Source: Methylorubrum rhodesianum
Lineage (GTDB): Bacteria > Pseudomonadota > Alphaproteobacteria > Rhizobiales > Beijerinckiaceae
Assembly: GCF_014199985.1 (NCBI RefSeq)
Contig: NZ_JACHOS010000005.1
Location: forward strand, 1-64,000
Reading direction: 5' to 3'
Length of the DNA: 64,000 bases
The position numbers were made by a program, and so were the translations under genes. This document shows positions 23,700 to 30,465 of this stretch, piece after piece (within the stretch, counting starts at the first letter, position 1; every line of letters begins with the position of its first letter). The notes under the pieces were generated by a model. That model saw nothing but the letters and a program-made list of their open reading frames with translations, was not told the DNA's origin and searched no databases.

Positions 23700-24043
23700 T
23701 CTGCCCCAAGTGCAAAGCCGACACGAGGGTCAAGGACAGCCGGCCTCACGCGGACGACCCGACCGTGATCCGGCGCCGGCGCCAGTGTGACGGCTGCGGG
23801 CACCGGTTCGAGACACAGGAAGGTACGGTTGACATCGTTGGCACCCGTGCCGCGAAGCGCGCCCGTGCCATCCGGTTTCGATCCCGGCTCGGAACCGAGA
23901 AGTATCGGGAAATGAAGGTTGGCTGGCGCCTGCGGAAGGCCGCCGCCGCCGAGGCCGCTGAGACCGGTCAGCCCGTCGCCGAAATCCTGGCCCGCTGGAA
24001 TGGCGTTGCCGCGCCATCCCGTCCCGCCTCACCCCACCCGTAG
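23696..24043 (+). CDS. NrdR-type zinc-ribbon protein
   Basis: 115 residues from ATG 23696 (ATGA overlap). MICPKCKADTRVKDSRP...RRRRQCDGCGHRFETQE reproduces the zinc ribbon of NrdR, but the ATP-cone domain is missing; the rest is a basic helical tail. It may bind DNA near replication genes. Confidence 0.75.
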   Translation: MICPKCKADTRVKDSRPHADDPTVIRRRRQCDGCGHRFETQEGTVDIVGTRAAKRARAIRFRSRLGTEKYREMKVGWRLRKAAAAEAAETGQPVAEILARWNGVAAPSRPASPHP

Positions 24044-24063
24044 CCTTCGGAGGAAAGCCGCCA

Positions 24064-24252
24064 GTGTTTCACTTCCACAGCCGCTCCCCTGAGCAGCACG
24101 CTCGCGACTACTGCCAAGCCATCGGCGTTGATCCGGAGGAAGTCGTCGGCGGGTACGTCGATCATGGCTATGGCCGCGCCGATTGGGTCCGTCAGCCCCG
24201 CTGGCGCTGGTATCTCGGCGTCTCCGATGCCGCTCTCGCTCGTCCGATCTGA
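24064..24252 (+). CDS. Small hypothetical protein
   Basis: 62 residues from GTG 24064 with GGAGG ten bases upstream. SRSPEQHARDYCQAIGVDPEEVV followed by an aromatic tail (PRWRWYLGVSDAAL). A similar small protein often accompanies replication genes in related prophages; function unknown. Confidence 0.55.
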   Translation: MFHFHSRSPEQHARDYCQAIGVDPEEVVGGYVDHGYGRADWVRQPRWRWYLGVSDAALARPI

Positions 24253-24262
24253 GGAGGCCACC

Positions 24263-25129
24263 ATGGGCGCGAAGATGTACGGCAGTCGGACGGGTGCCAA
24301 GGCCGACAACGACAACCATCAGCGCAAGCCGAACGAGAACGGCGAGATCCCGATCCCGCCCGATGAGCGGCGCGGCGCCCCGATCATCGAGAACGAGCCG
24401 GGCAAGGGCTGGTTCTGCATCGTGACCACGCCGCAGGGCGAGTATCACTGCGCTGATGGCTTATCGGAAGCGGGGATCGCCACCTACGTCCCGACCGAAA
24501 CCCACTGGCAACGCCGTAGGAAGGGCAAGGAAGCCTACCCGACCGAATTGCAGCGCCCACTACTGCGCGGGTACGTCTTCGCCCTCTTGGGGCTTCCTAT
24601 CGCACGCCAGGGCAATTCCGGGACGACCTATGAGCTGCCCCCGTCGTGGGCGCCGATTTTCGAGCGCGATGCGTGGGGGCAGTCGAAGTTGAAGGTGCTT
24701 CACGTTCTCGGACTCAAGGGCAAGCCGGTTCCGATGCCGCTGGAATATCAGAATGCCGAAGGTCAGCGTTGCGGCTTGGCCCCGCTGGCAGAGGAGGAGC
24801 GGGCCGGGTGGTTCGATGAGCGGAAGCGCCCGGCGCTGATCTCTGAGCAAGATCGGCTCAAGGCTCAGGCGGAAGCCGACGCACAAGCGGCAGAAGAGAT
24901 CCGCCGCCGTGCTGCTCTTCCCGTGTGGGCGGGCGACGTTGTGCGGCCAAAGACCGGCGCTATGGCCGGCCATGACTTCACCGCCGAGAACGACAACGAC
25001 GAGCGGGGCAAAGTCCGCATCTCACGTGAGATGTTCGGACAGACCGTCTACGCAACGATCTCCGTCAGAGAGTTGGAAAACCTGTCGAGACCGGAGGTGA
25101 ATGGCGCGGCTGCTCTGCGCAGGGCTTGA
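24263..25129 (+). CDS. NusG-like antitermination protein
   Basis: 288 residues from ATG 24263 with GAGGAGG upstream. Residues 48-115 (KGWFCIVTTPQGEYHCADGLSEAGI, ATYVPTETHWQRRRKGKE, RPLLRGYVFALL) follow the NusG N-terminal (NGN) domain. After a charged coiled linker, residues 225-275 (VWAGDVVRPKTGAMAGHDFTA... RGKVRISREMFGQ) look like a KOW domain. Specialised NusG paralogues ride on RNA polymerase and suppress termination. As last gene before the late region and directly upstream of a strong promoter, it is the best candidate for the late-gene activator. Confidence 0.75.
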   Translation: MGAKMYGSRTGAKADNDNHQRKPNENGEIPIPPDERRGAPIIENEPGKGWFCIVTTPQGEYHCADGLSEAGIATYVPTETHWQRRRKGKEAYPTELQRPLLRGYVFALLGLPIARQGNSGTTYELPPSWAPIFERDAWGQSKLKVLHVLGLKGKPVPMPLEYQNAEGQRCGLAPLAEEERAGWFDERKRPALISEQDRLKAQAEADAQAAEEIRRRAALPVWAGDVVRPKTGAMAGHDFTAENDNDERGKVRISREMFGQTVYATISVRELENLSRPEVNGAAALRRA

Positions 25130-25153
25130 CAAGGCTTCGCGTTTCTCTAACTT
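25126..25153 (+). promoter_or_regulatory. Promoter of structured RNA/tRNA and possibly late genes
   Basis: Consensus -35 TTGACA at 25126-25131, 16-base spacer, -10 TAACTT at 25148-25153. The -35 overlaps the stop codon of the NusG-like gene. Predicted start is near 25160. The long non-coding segment, tRNA-Thr and the rest of the late region lie downstream on the same strand. Confidence 0.6.
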
Positions 25154-25159
25154 CAAGCG

Positions 25160-25975
25160 CGCGTGAGCCGAAGAGGGTGAAACCCCGCCGACTTCACCGC
25201 CGAACCGCAAGGCCGATCTGGCTGTGCGCGTTTGGCGTGGCGGAGGAATTGTCTCTGGCTCGCAGGGCGGACGGCCCGCCATATAGCCGTAGTCGGTTAA
25301 GGGTGGCTGCAAAGACCTCGTGAGGGCCTCGCCGCGCAAGCGGTCCGACTAGGGCAGCAGTTTCAGGTAAGCCCGAGGAAACGGTCACTGCGCTTCGACG
25401 CACACCCCCTCGGGATAGGTTTGGTGCGGCGACACGGTGAAAGGGCTTCGGCCCTGAGAGCGCACATAGACCCGCGCTCAATCTGCTGGCCGTAGGACGA
25501 GGCACCACCGCTGCTCCGGCTCGGATGACACGCCTCGGATCGCAATGCGGGGTTCGGTAGCAGGCCCCGCCCGCATCAATCAGTTTGCCGACGTAGCTCA
25601 GACGGCAGAGCACCCGCCTTGTAAGCGGGCGGTCGCTGGTTCGATCCCAGCCCTCGGCTCCAAGTTCACCGCCCAGGCATCGGACAGCGCTTCAAGCCTC
25701 GCGCCCCTTTGCACCCTGACGCTGACCGGTCTGGGCGGTGGCGAATTCGATGACGGCGGCACGGAAGGACGTGCTGAGGGACAATGCAGGCGAGCGGGTG
25801 CCCGTTCGGCCCAAGGGTACACGGTCAGGTAGGCACAGTGCCGTGTGAAGCTACCCGGCTAAAAGCTGGATGCCAGATCCCTGATAAATCCTGCAAGCGC
25901 CACCTCGACAGACTGAGGCGGGCTACAGCCGGTGTCGAGCCCGGCCCGTCATCGAACCCCTCTCGCAGGACGAGC
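25160..25975 (+). ncRNA. Candidate large structured RNA surrounding tRNA-Thr
   Basis: About 820 bases without a credible gene, rich in local stems. Examples: TAGTCGG/CCGACTA (25290-25296 with 25345-25351) enclosing a CCGC-GCAA-GCGG GNRA hairpin (25332-25343); CCCGAGG/CCTCGGG (25372-25378 with 25408-25414) enclosing TGCG/CGCA; GTGCG/CGCAC (25424-25428 with 25461-25465) enclosing an AGGGC-TTCG-GCCCT hairpin; ATGCGGG/CCCGCAT (25546 and 25570). After the tRNA: CACCGCCCAG/CTGGGCGGTG (25667 and 25731), ACACGG/CCGTGT (25819 and 25841) and CTCGACA/TGTCGAG (25904 and 25933). Size, phage setting and embedded tRNA recall GOLLD RNAs, without proof of homology. Confidence 0.55.
25587..25662 (+). tRNA. tRNA-Thr (anticodon TGT), phage-encoded
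   Basis: 76 bases with encoded CCA. Acceptor GCCGACG/CCTCGGC has one C-C mismatch at pair 6-67; anticodon arm CCCGC-CTTGTAA-GCGGG gives TGT; T arm GCTGG-TTCGATC-CCAGC is regular. It reads ACA codons, rare in this high-GC genome. Lies inside the structured non-coding region. Confidence 0.9.
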
Positions 25976-25978
25976 GCC

Positions 25979-26131
25979 ATGCTGACCACGGTTCTCCTGA
26001 TCCTGCTGATCCTCCTGCTGTTCGGCGGCGGGCAGTTTTACGGCAATGGCGCCTACCGCGGCCCTGGCTTCGGCATCGGCGGCATTCTGCTGCTCGTTCT
26101 GATCGTGTTGCTTGTGACGAGGCGTCTGTGA
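25979..26131 (+). CDS. DUF3309-like small membrane protein
   Basis: 50 residues, two hydrophobic helices (TTVLLILLILLLFGGG and GGILLLVLIVLLVT) around a glycine/tyrosine-rich loop. This layout is that of DUF3309, common in methylobacteria. AGGACGAG lies upstream of ATG 25979. In a phage it could act as a holin-like protein, but chromosomal copies are ordinary membrane proteins. Confidence 0.6.
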   Translation: MLTTVLLILLILLLFGGGQFYGNGAYRGPGFGIGGILLLVLIVLLVTRRL

Positions 26132-26301
26132 AGGGCGCCGCATTCGCCTTCGCGGCAAACCTCCCCTCGCTCGCGTTCGTCATCGCGGCCGGGCTTATCG
26201 CTTGGCATGGTCAGGACGGATGGGGCTGGTTCATCCTCGGAGCCATCCTCACTCACTGCAGTGTTCGCTGGAAGACCGACGACGGCGAGGACGACAAGTG
26301 A
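26128..26301 (+). CDS. 57-residue membrane protein
   Basis: GTG 26128 overlaps the previous stop (GTGA) and its own stop overlaps the next GTG. Two hydrophobic segments (AANLPSLAFVIAAGLIAW and WGWFILGAILTHC) and an acidic tail. Together with the DUF3309-like gene it forms a pair of tiny membrane proteins, a possible but unproven lysis pair. Confidence 0.5.
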   Translation: MKGAAFAFAANLPSLAFVIAAGLIAWHGQDGWGWFILGAILTHCSVRWKTDDGEDDK

Positions 26302-26453
26302 CCGAAGCCGATCGCCGCCTCATCTCCCGCATCGCCAAAGACCACGGCCTCACTGAACAAGCTCTCGCCAAGGCCGTGAGAGAGCAGCCTTCGGCCTTCA
26401 AGCCGGGGTGGGTTCGGCGGGGCGGATCTTGCGCTTCTACGGGAACAGCGTAG
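26298..26453 (+). pseudogene. Small phage gene split by the tnpB element (5' part)
   Basis: Opens with a GTGA overlap and encodes TEADRRLISRIAKDHGLTEQ...KPGWVRR before the frame runs into unrelated sequence and stops at 26453. Downstream of the tnpB element, in a continuous open frame ending at 27687, the bases encode EQKRKPKGDRMAVGE and a stop, which reads like the missing C-terminus. So the gene was probably about 65 codons before insertion. Confidence 0.5.
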
Positions 26454-27640
26454 AACAATTCGGGCCGAAGCGGTGCGTCAACACCGGCTCCGGCCCTAAC
26501 CCCGAAACCGCGTCAACGGTCATCGTGGCTGCCCCGTCTTCCCCCACACAGACGATCACCGTCAAGATCCGGCTGCGCGACAAGCGCGCTGCGAGCCTGC
26601 GTCGTCAGGCGCGGGCGGTGAACGTCGTCTGGAACTACGTCAACGAGGTGCAGAAGAAGGCGGCGCAGGCCCAGCGCAAGTGGCTGACTTGGGTCGATCT
26701 CAAGAAGCTGACAGCCGGGTCCAGCAAACTCCTCAACCTCCATTCACACACCATCCAGCAGGTGTGCATTGCTTACGACCGATCACGGTCGGCGCAGAAG
26801 AGGCCGTGGCTGCGCTGGCGCGGACGCAAGTCGCTTGGTTGGGTCCCCTTCAGCACCGGCCACGTCCTGTTCGATGGCGAGTGCTTCGTCTTCCACGGGG
26901 GTCGCTACGAAGCGATGCACCTGCGCGACGTTCTGAAGCCGGGCATGCGCTTTGGGGCGGGCAGTTTCAATGCCGATGCTAAGGGACACTGGTACATCAA
27001 TCTGCCAGTTGAAGTGGAGTGCGCCGAGCCGAAGGTTGAGGACGCGGTCGGGATCGATCTCGGCCTGAAGACGCTCGCGACGCTCTCGACGGGCGATAAG
27101 ATCGAGATGCCCCGCTTCTACCGCGAGAGCGAAGAGGCGCTGGCGAAGGCGCAGCGGGCGCGCAAGACGAAGCGGGCGCGGGCGATCCACGCCAAAGCGC
27201 GCAACCGCCGCAAGGATTTCCTGCACAAGGCCAGCAAGGCCCTGTGCGAGAAACACGGGACCATCGTCGTCGGCGATGTGTCTCCGTCGAAACTGGCCAA
27301 GACCACGATGGCGAAGTCTGTGTACGACGTCGGGTGGTCAGGCTTCCGAGAAATGCTCCGCTACAAGGCGATTACGCATGGGCGGCGCTACGCGGAAGTC
27401 TCCGAGGCTTATAGTTCCCAAGTCTGTTCGTCGTGCGGATCACTTCCGCCGTCGCGGCCGAGAGGTATCGCAGATTTGTCTAAGCGGATGTGGATTTGCG
27501 ACGATTGCGGCACGGAACACGACCGCGACGTAAACGGCGCAATTAACATTTGCCGTGCTGGACTGAGCACGCTGGTAGCAGGAGCCCCATATGTCGGATG
27601 AGGTTCAGAAGCCCCGTCCTTCAGAGCGGGGAGCAGTCAC
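26430..27640 (+). mobile_element. IS605/IS1341-type element with tnpB only
   Basis: Approximate limits. The right end is the hairpin GCCCCG-TCCTTCAGAG-CGGGG followed by AGCAGTCAC (27611-27640), the usual 3' border of this class. The left end is not exactly readable; it must lie between the last plausible codon of the split gene (about 26425) and the TnpB start. No tnpA is present. No target duplication is expected for this family. Confidence 0.6.
26525..27601 (+). CDS. tnpB: TnpB-like RNA-guided nuclease family protein
   Basis: About 358 residues from GTG 26525; the frame is open from GTG 26408, but conserved sequence starts at TITVKIRLRDKRAASLRRQ. RuvC-I Asp is in VGIDLGLKTLATL. At RuvC-II, where TnpB has 'I-x-I-E-D/N-L', this protein has TIVVGDVSPSKLAKTTMAKS: the catalytic Glu position is Gly. 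RuvC-III Asp is in HDRDVNGAINI, and a zinc ribbon (CSSCGSLP...CDDCG) is present. This matches a large phage-associated TnpB branch in which nuclease activity is uncertain. Flanked on the 3' side by an omega-RNA-like end. Confidence 0.85.
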   Translation: MAAPSSPTQTITVKIRLRDKRAASLRRQARAVNVVWNYVNEVQKKAAQAQRKWLTWVDLKKLTAGSSKLLNLHSHTIQQVCIAYDRSRSAQKRPWLRWRGRKSLGWVPFSTGHVLFDGECFVFHGGRYEAMHLRDVLKPGMRFGAGSFNADAKGHWYINLPVEVECAEPKVEDAVGIDLGLKTLATLSTGDKIEMPRFYRESEEALAKAQRARKTKRARAIHAKARNRRKDFLHKASKALCEKHGTIVVGDVSPSKLAKTTMAKSVYDVGWSGFREMLRYKAITHGRRYAEVSEAYSSQVCSSCGSLPPSRPRGIADLSKRMWICDDCGTEHDRDVNGAINICRAGLSTLVAGAPYVG

Positions 27641-27660
27641 AGAGCAGAAGCGGAAGCCGA
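27602..27660 (+). ncRNA. Candidate omega-RNA 3' end and guide
   Basis: Immediately after the tnpB stop, CCCCG (27612-27616) pairs with CGGGG (27627-27631) and is followed by AGCAGTCAC ending at 27640. In TnpB systems this hairpin and tail end the scaffold, and the next 16-20 bases (from 27641, AGAGCAGAAGCGGAAG) would act as guide. The 5' end of the RNA would lie inside the tnpB gene. Confidence 0.55.
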
Positions 27661-27690
27661 AGGGCGATCGGATGGCGGTGGGGGAGTGAG

Positions 27691-27930
27691 ATGAAGGACC
27701 CGCGCCCCATGTTCGGCGATCCCATCGGCCCTTGGCGGCCCTGGTTCGCATGGTATCCGGTAGAGTCGTTCGATGGCGTGCGGCTGTGGCTCTGCAAGGT
27801 TGGTCGGCGCCGCATCCAGAAGCACGACTATCTCAGCGGCGGCGCTGATTTCTGGTGGCAGTACGCTCCGCTCGGCGACCTTCGGGCCGCTTGCCGTGAG
27901 CAGCTTCAGCGAGAAGGTCGGCTTGCATGA
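27691..27930 (+). CDS. Hypothetical phage protein
   Basis: 79 residues from ATG 27691 with GGGGGAG upstream. Aromatic-rich (IGPWRPWFAWYPVESFDGVRLWL; GGADFWWQYAPLGDL), a pattern seen in small proteins of many proteobacterial prophages. Coupled to the next gene by ATGA. Confidence 0.65.
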   Translation: MKDPRPMFGDPIGPWRPWFAWYPVESFDGVRLWLCKVGRRRIQKHDYLSGGADFWWQYAPLGDLRAACREQLQREGRLA

Positions 27931-28181
27931 ACCTCCCTTCCGGCCTCGCCTCCATCTCCGCCCGCATGGATGACGCTCCGAATGTGAGGGGCGCTGTCGC
28001 GTTCGGGAGAGCAATGAGCCGAGCTGCCGATTGGCGCGGTCCGCATGTAGGGCCGGTGCCTGTCGCGGAGCCGATCCCCTGTGCCGAGGGTGAGGTGCGG
28101 GTTGAGCCGTTCAGATCCATCGTTGACCGTCACGCCTCGCTCATTTGCGGCTCGGCATACAAGGGCAAGGACAGCCGGTGA
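27927..28181 (+). CDS. Hypothetical phage protein
   Basis: 84 residues, no membrane segment, no recognised family. The middle (NVRGAVAFGRAMSRAADWRGPHVG) is the only part with helical character. Between two coupled genes (ATGA and TGATG). Confidence 0.5.
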   Translation: MNLPSGLASISARMDDAPNVRGAVAFGRAMSRAADWRGPHVGPVPVAEPIPCAEGEVRVEPFRSIVDRHASLICGSAYKGKDSR

Positions 28182-28387
28182 TGGAGATCCTGTTCGGCAT
28201 CCTCTCCACTGTGGTCTACGTTCTCGGCGTGACCTGCGCTGCCTTCCTCGGCGCGTTCGCTGCCTTCGTCGTTATCCTGTTCGTCGTCTCTGCCTTCAAC
28301 GGCTTCGTGAAGGGCCGCCCAGCGGCGCGGTTCGGGTCTGCGCCGCTCAACCCGCCAACTGGCGGCTCTTCGGGTAGCAAGCGGTAG
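28181..28387 (+). CDS. Small membrane protein
   Basis: 68 residues from ATG 28181. Long hydrophobic N-terminal half (GILSTVVYVLGVTCAAFLG and FVVILFVVSAFNG), then a short basic soluble tail. Lies just upstream of the terminase genes; holin-like topology but no family match. Confidence 0.5.
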   Translation: MEILFGILSTVVYVLGVTCAAFLGAFAAFVVILFVVSAFNGFVKGRPAARFGSAPLNPPTGGSSGSKR

Positions 28388-28391
28388 CGCC

Positions 28392-28583
28392 ATGCAGACC
28401 TGTGAGACTTGCCGCCATTGGGATGCGCAGCCCGGCGAAGCGACCGGAGAGTGCAGCGCCGTTTGCGACTGCGCTGATTTCCATGACCGCATGGCCTTCG
28501 CCGCTCAAACTAACTCCGACGAGCGCGCTTACCTCGTCACGGGCGCCGAATTCGGTTGTGTCGCTCACGAGCCCCGCGAGTAG
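28392..28583 (+). CDS. Cysteine-rich small phage protein
   Basis: 63 residues with CETCRHWD at the start and GECSAVCDCADFHD later: six cysteines in a layout that could bind zinc. The 'C-x-x-C-R-x-W' opening is common in phage proteins encoded beside terminases. After it, a TTG-initiated 26-codon frame (28585-28665, hydrophobic) precedes terS but is too short to support. Confidence 0.65.
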   Translation: MQTCETCRHWDAQPGEATGECSAVCDCADFHDRMAFAAQTNSDERAYLVTGAEFGCVAHEPRE

Positions 28584-28672
28584 CTTGAACGACCTCGCCC
28601 TTGTCTGGGCTCTCATCCTCGCCGCCAACCTTGCAATGGCTGTCACGGCGCAGAGGCTTCCGTAGTCACCTC

Positions 28673-29227
28673 ATGGCACTCAACCCGCAGCAGCAGAGGT
28701 TCGTCGAAGAATACCTCGTTGACCTCAACGCGACTCAGGCTGCAATCCGCGCCGGGTACAGTGAGGAGACGGCGGGCTCTCAGGGCGGGCGCCTGTTGAA
28801 AAATGTTGAAATTGGAAAGGCAATTGCGGATGCGATGGCCGAGCGCTCCGTCCGCACTCGCGTTACTGCTGACCGGGTGTTGACAGAGCTTGCCCGCATC
28901 GGCTTCGGCGATATCCGTAGCGTCGTCGCGTGGCGGGCGAACACCGCCGAAACCGGCAAGGAAGACGAGGACGGCGTTCCTGAAACGCGCGCGTTTAATG
29001 AGGTCGAGCTGATCGGCAGCGCGGAAATAGACCACGACGCGGCGGCGGCGGTGGCGGAGATCAGCCAGTCCAAGGACGGCGCGTTGAAGGTGAAGATGCA
29101 CAATAAGGTTGCTGCCCTACAGGAGATCGGGCGGCATCTCGGGATTGCGCAGAAGGTGGAGCCGGTTGGCCCCGATGGGGCGCCCCCTGTCTTCACCTTT
29201 AAGCTGGATCGTCCGGCGCAGTCGTGA
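28673..29227 (+). CDS. terS: Terminase small subunit
   Basis: 184 residues from ATG 28673. ALNPQQQRFVEEYLVDLNATQAAIRAGYSEETA is the helix-turn-helix DNA-binding head of the Terminase_2 family, followed by VGIGKAI-like helices and the oligomerisation region. It recognises packaging sites on phage DNA and hands it to TerL, whose gene overlaps by four bases (GTGA). Confidence 0.92.
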   Translation: MALNPQQQRFVEEYLVDLNATQAAIRAGYSEETAGSQGGRLLKNVEIGKAIADAMAERSVRTRVTADRVLTELARIGFGDIRSVVAWRANTAETGKEDEDGVPETRAFNEVELIGSAEIDHDAAAAVAEISQSKDGALKVKMHNKVAALQEIGRHLGIAQKVEPVGPDGAPPVFTFKLDRPAQS

Positions 29228-30465
29228 GCTTTGAATACGAGCGCCCGTGGCTGGCCGACTACCAGCGTGCGGCTTTGTTCGGCCCCGAGCGGTACGGCAT
29301 CGTCGAGGGCTCGACCAAGTGCGGGAAGACCGCGCCTTGCCTGATCTGGCTCGCCGAGCAGTGCATGTTCGGGGGCGAGGGGCAAAACCATTGGTGGGTT
29401 GCGCCGGTCTACCCGCAGGCTGAGATCGCCTACAAACGGATGAAGCGGGGGCTGCCTCGCGATATCATCAAAACCCACGACACGGACAAGTGGATTGAAC
29501 TGCCGGGCAGCCGGCGCATGTGGTTTAAGTCGGCAGAGAAGCCCGACAACCTCTACGGCGAGGATGTTTACAGCGCGGTTATCGACGAGGCGAGCCGCTG
29601 CCGAGAAGAGAGTTGGTATGCCGTCCGATCAACGTTGACCGCAACACGCGGGCCGGTTCGTGTGATCGGCAACGTGAAGGGGCGACGGAATTGGGCGTTC
29701 GCGCTGGCCCGAAAAGCCGAAGCTGGCGCCGAGGGGATGTCGTACAGGCGCATCACGGCGTTCGACGCGATCCAAGCCGGCATCCTCAGCCAAGAGGAAA
29801 TTGAGCAGGCCCGCGCTGATCTGCCTGAGGCGGTGTTCCGCGAACTCTACCTCGCAGAGCCGTCGGATGATGGTGGCAACCCTTTCGGCATGGCGGCGAT
29901 CGGCTCCTGTGTCGGCCCGCTATCGTCGGGCAAGCCAACGTCGTGGGGATGGGACCTCGCCAAGTCGGTCGATTGGACCGTCGGGATCGCCCTAGACGAA
30001 GAGGGGCGTGTTTGTCGGTTTGAGCGGTTCCAGAAGCCTTGGGACGCCACGATGGACCGCATCGCTGAAGTGACGGGTTCGGTGCCCGCTTTGGTGGACA
30101 GCACCGGGGTCGGTGACCCGATTTTGGAGATGCTCCAGAAGCGTTCCGGTTCGCGCTTCGAGGGCTTCAAGTTCACGAGCGAGTCAAAGCAACGTGTGAT
30201 GGAAGGCCTGGCGGTTGCGATCCAGAAGCAGGAGATCGCCTTCCCCGACGGGCCCATTCGATCCGAGCTTGAGAATTTCGAATACGCTTACACGCGGACT
30301 GGCGTTCGCTACGAGGCGCCGGACGGATTCCATGATGATTGCGTTTGCGCGCTCGCCCTTGCGGTCAGTCAGAAGGCGCACGCTAAGGCGCCGCTGAGAG
30401 TGAGCGCTGAGGCCGTCAGGAGAACCGCAATGCTTACTCCGCGACGGGTCAGTTTTCATCTCTGA
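29224..30465 (+). CDS. terL: Terminase large subunit
   Basis: 413 residues from GTG 29224. Walker A GSTKCGKT (about 30-37), Walker B YSAVIDEAS, coupling motif VRVIGNVKG, then the RNase-H-like nuclease with DLAKSVDWTVGIA, VDSTGVGDP and HDDCVCALALA supplying acidic residues. ATPase and headful or site-specific nuclease of packaging. Ends in TGATG with the portal gene. Confidence 0.95.
   Translation: MSFEYERPWLADYQRAALFGPERYGIVEGSTKCGKTAPCLIWLAEQCMFGGEGQNHWWVAPVYPQAEIAYKRMKRGLPRDIIKTHDTDKWIELPGSRRMWFKSAEKPDNLYGEDVYSAVIDEASRCREESWYAVRSTLTATRGPVRVIGNVKGRRNWAFALARKAEAGAEGMSYRRITAFDAIQAGILSQEEIEQARADLPEAVFRELYLAEPSDDGGNPFGMAAIGSCVGPLSSGKPTSWGWDLAKSVDWTVGIALDEEGRVCRFERFQKPWDATMDRIAEVTGSVPALVDSTGVGDPILEMLQKRSGSRFEGFKFTSESKQRVMEGLAVAIQKQEIAFPDGPIRSELENFEYAYTRTGVRYEAPDGFHDDCVCALALAVSQKAHAKAPLRVSAEAVRRTAMLTPRRVSFHL

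Noticed and set aside
25320..25470. Short strings recalling RNase P RNA (TAGGGCAG, CAGGTAA, GGTGAAAGG, GAGCGCAC)
   Set aside because: The hallmark conserved regions (GAGGAAAGTCC and ACAGAACCC-like ends) are missing and the order is wrong, so RNase P is not called.
28585..28665. 26-codon TTG-initiated hydrophobic frame before terS
   Set aside because: No ribosome site or overlap pattern strong enough to support translation.
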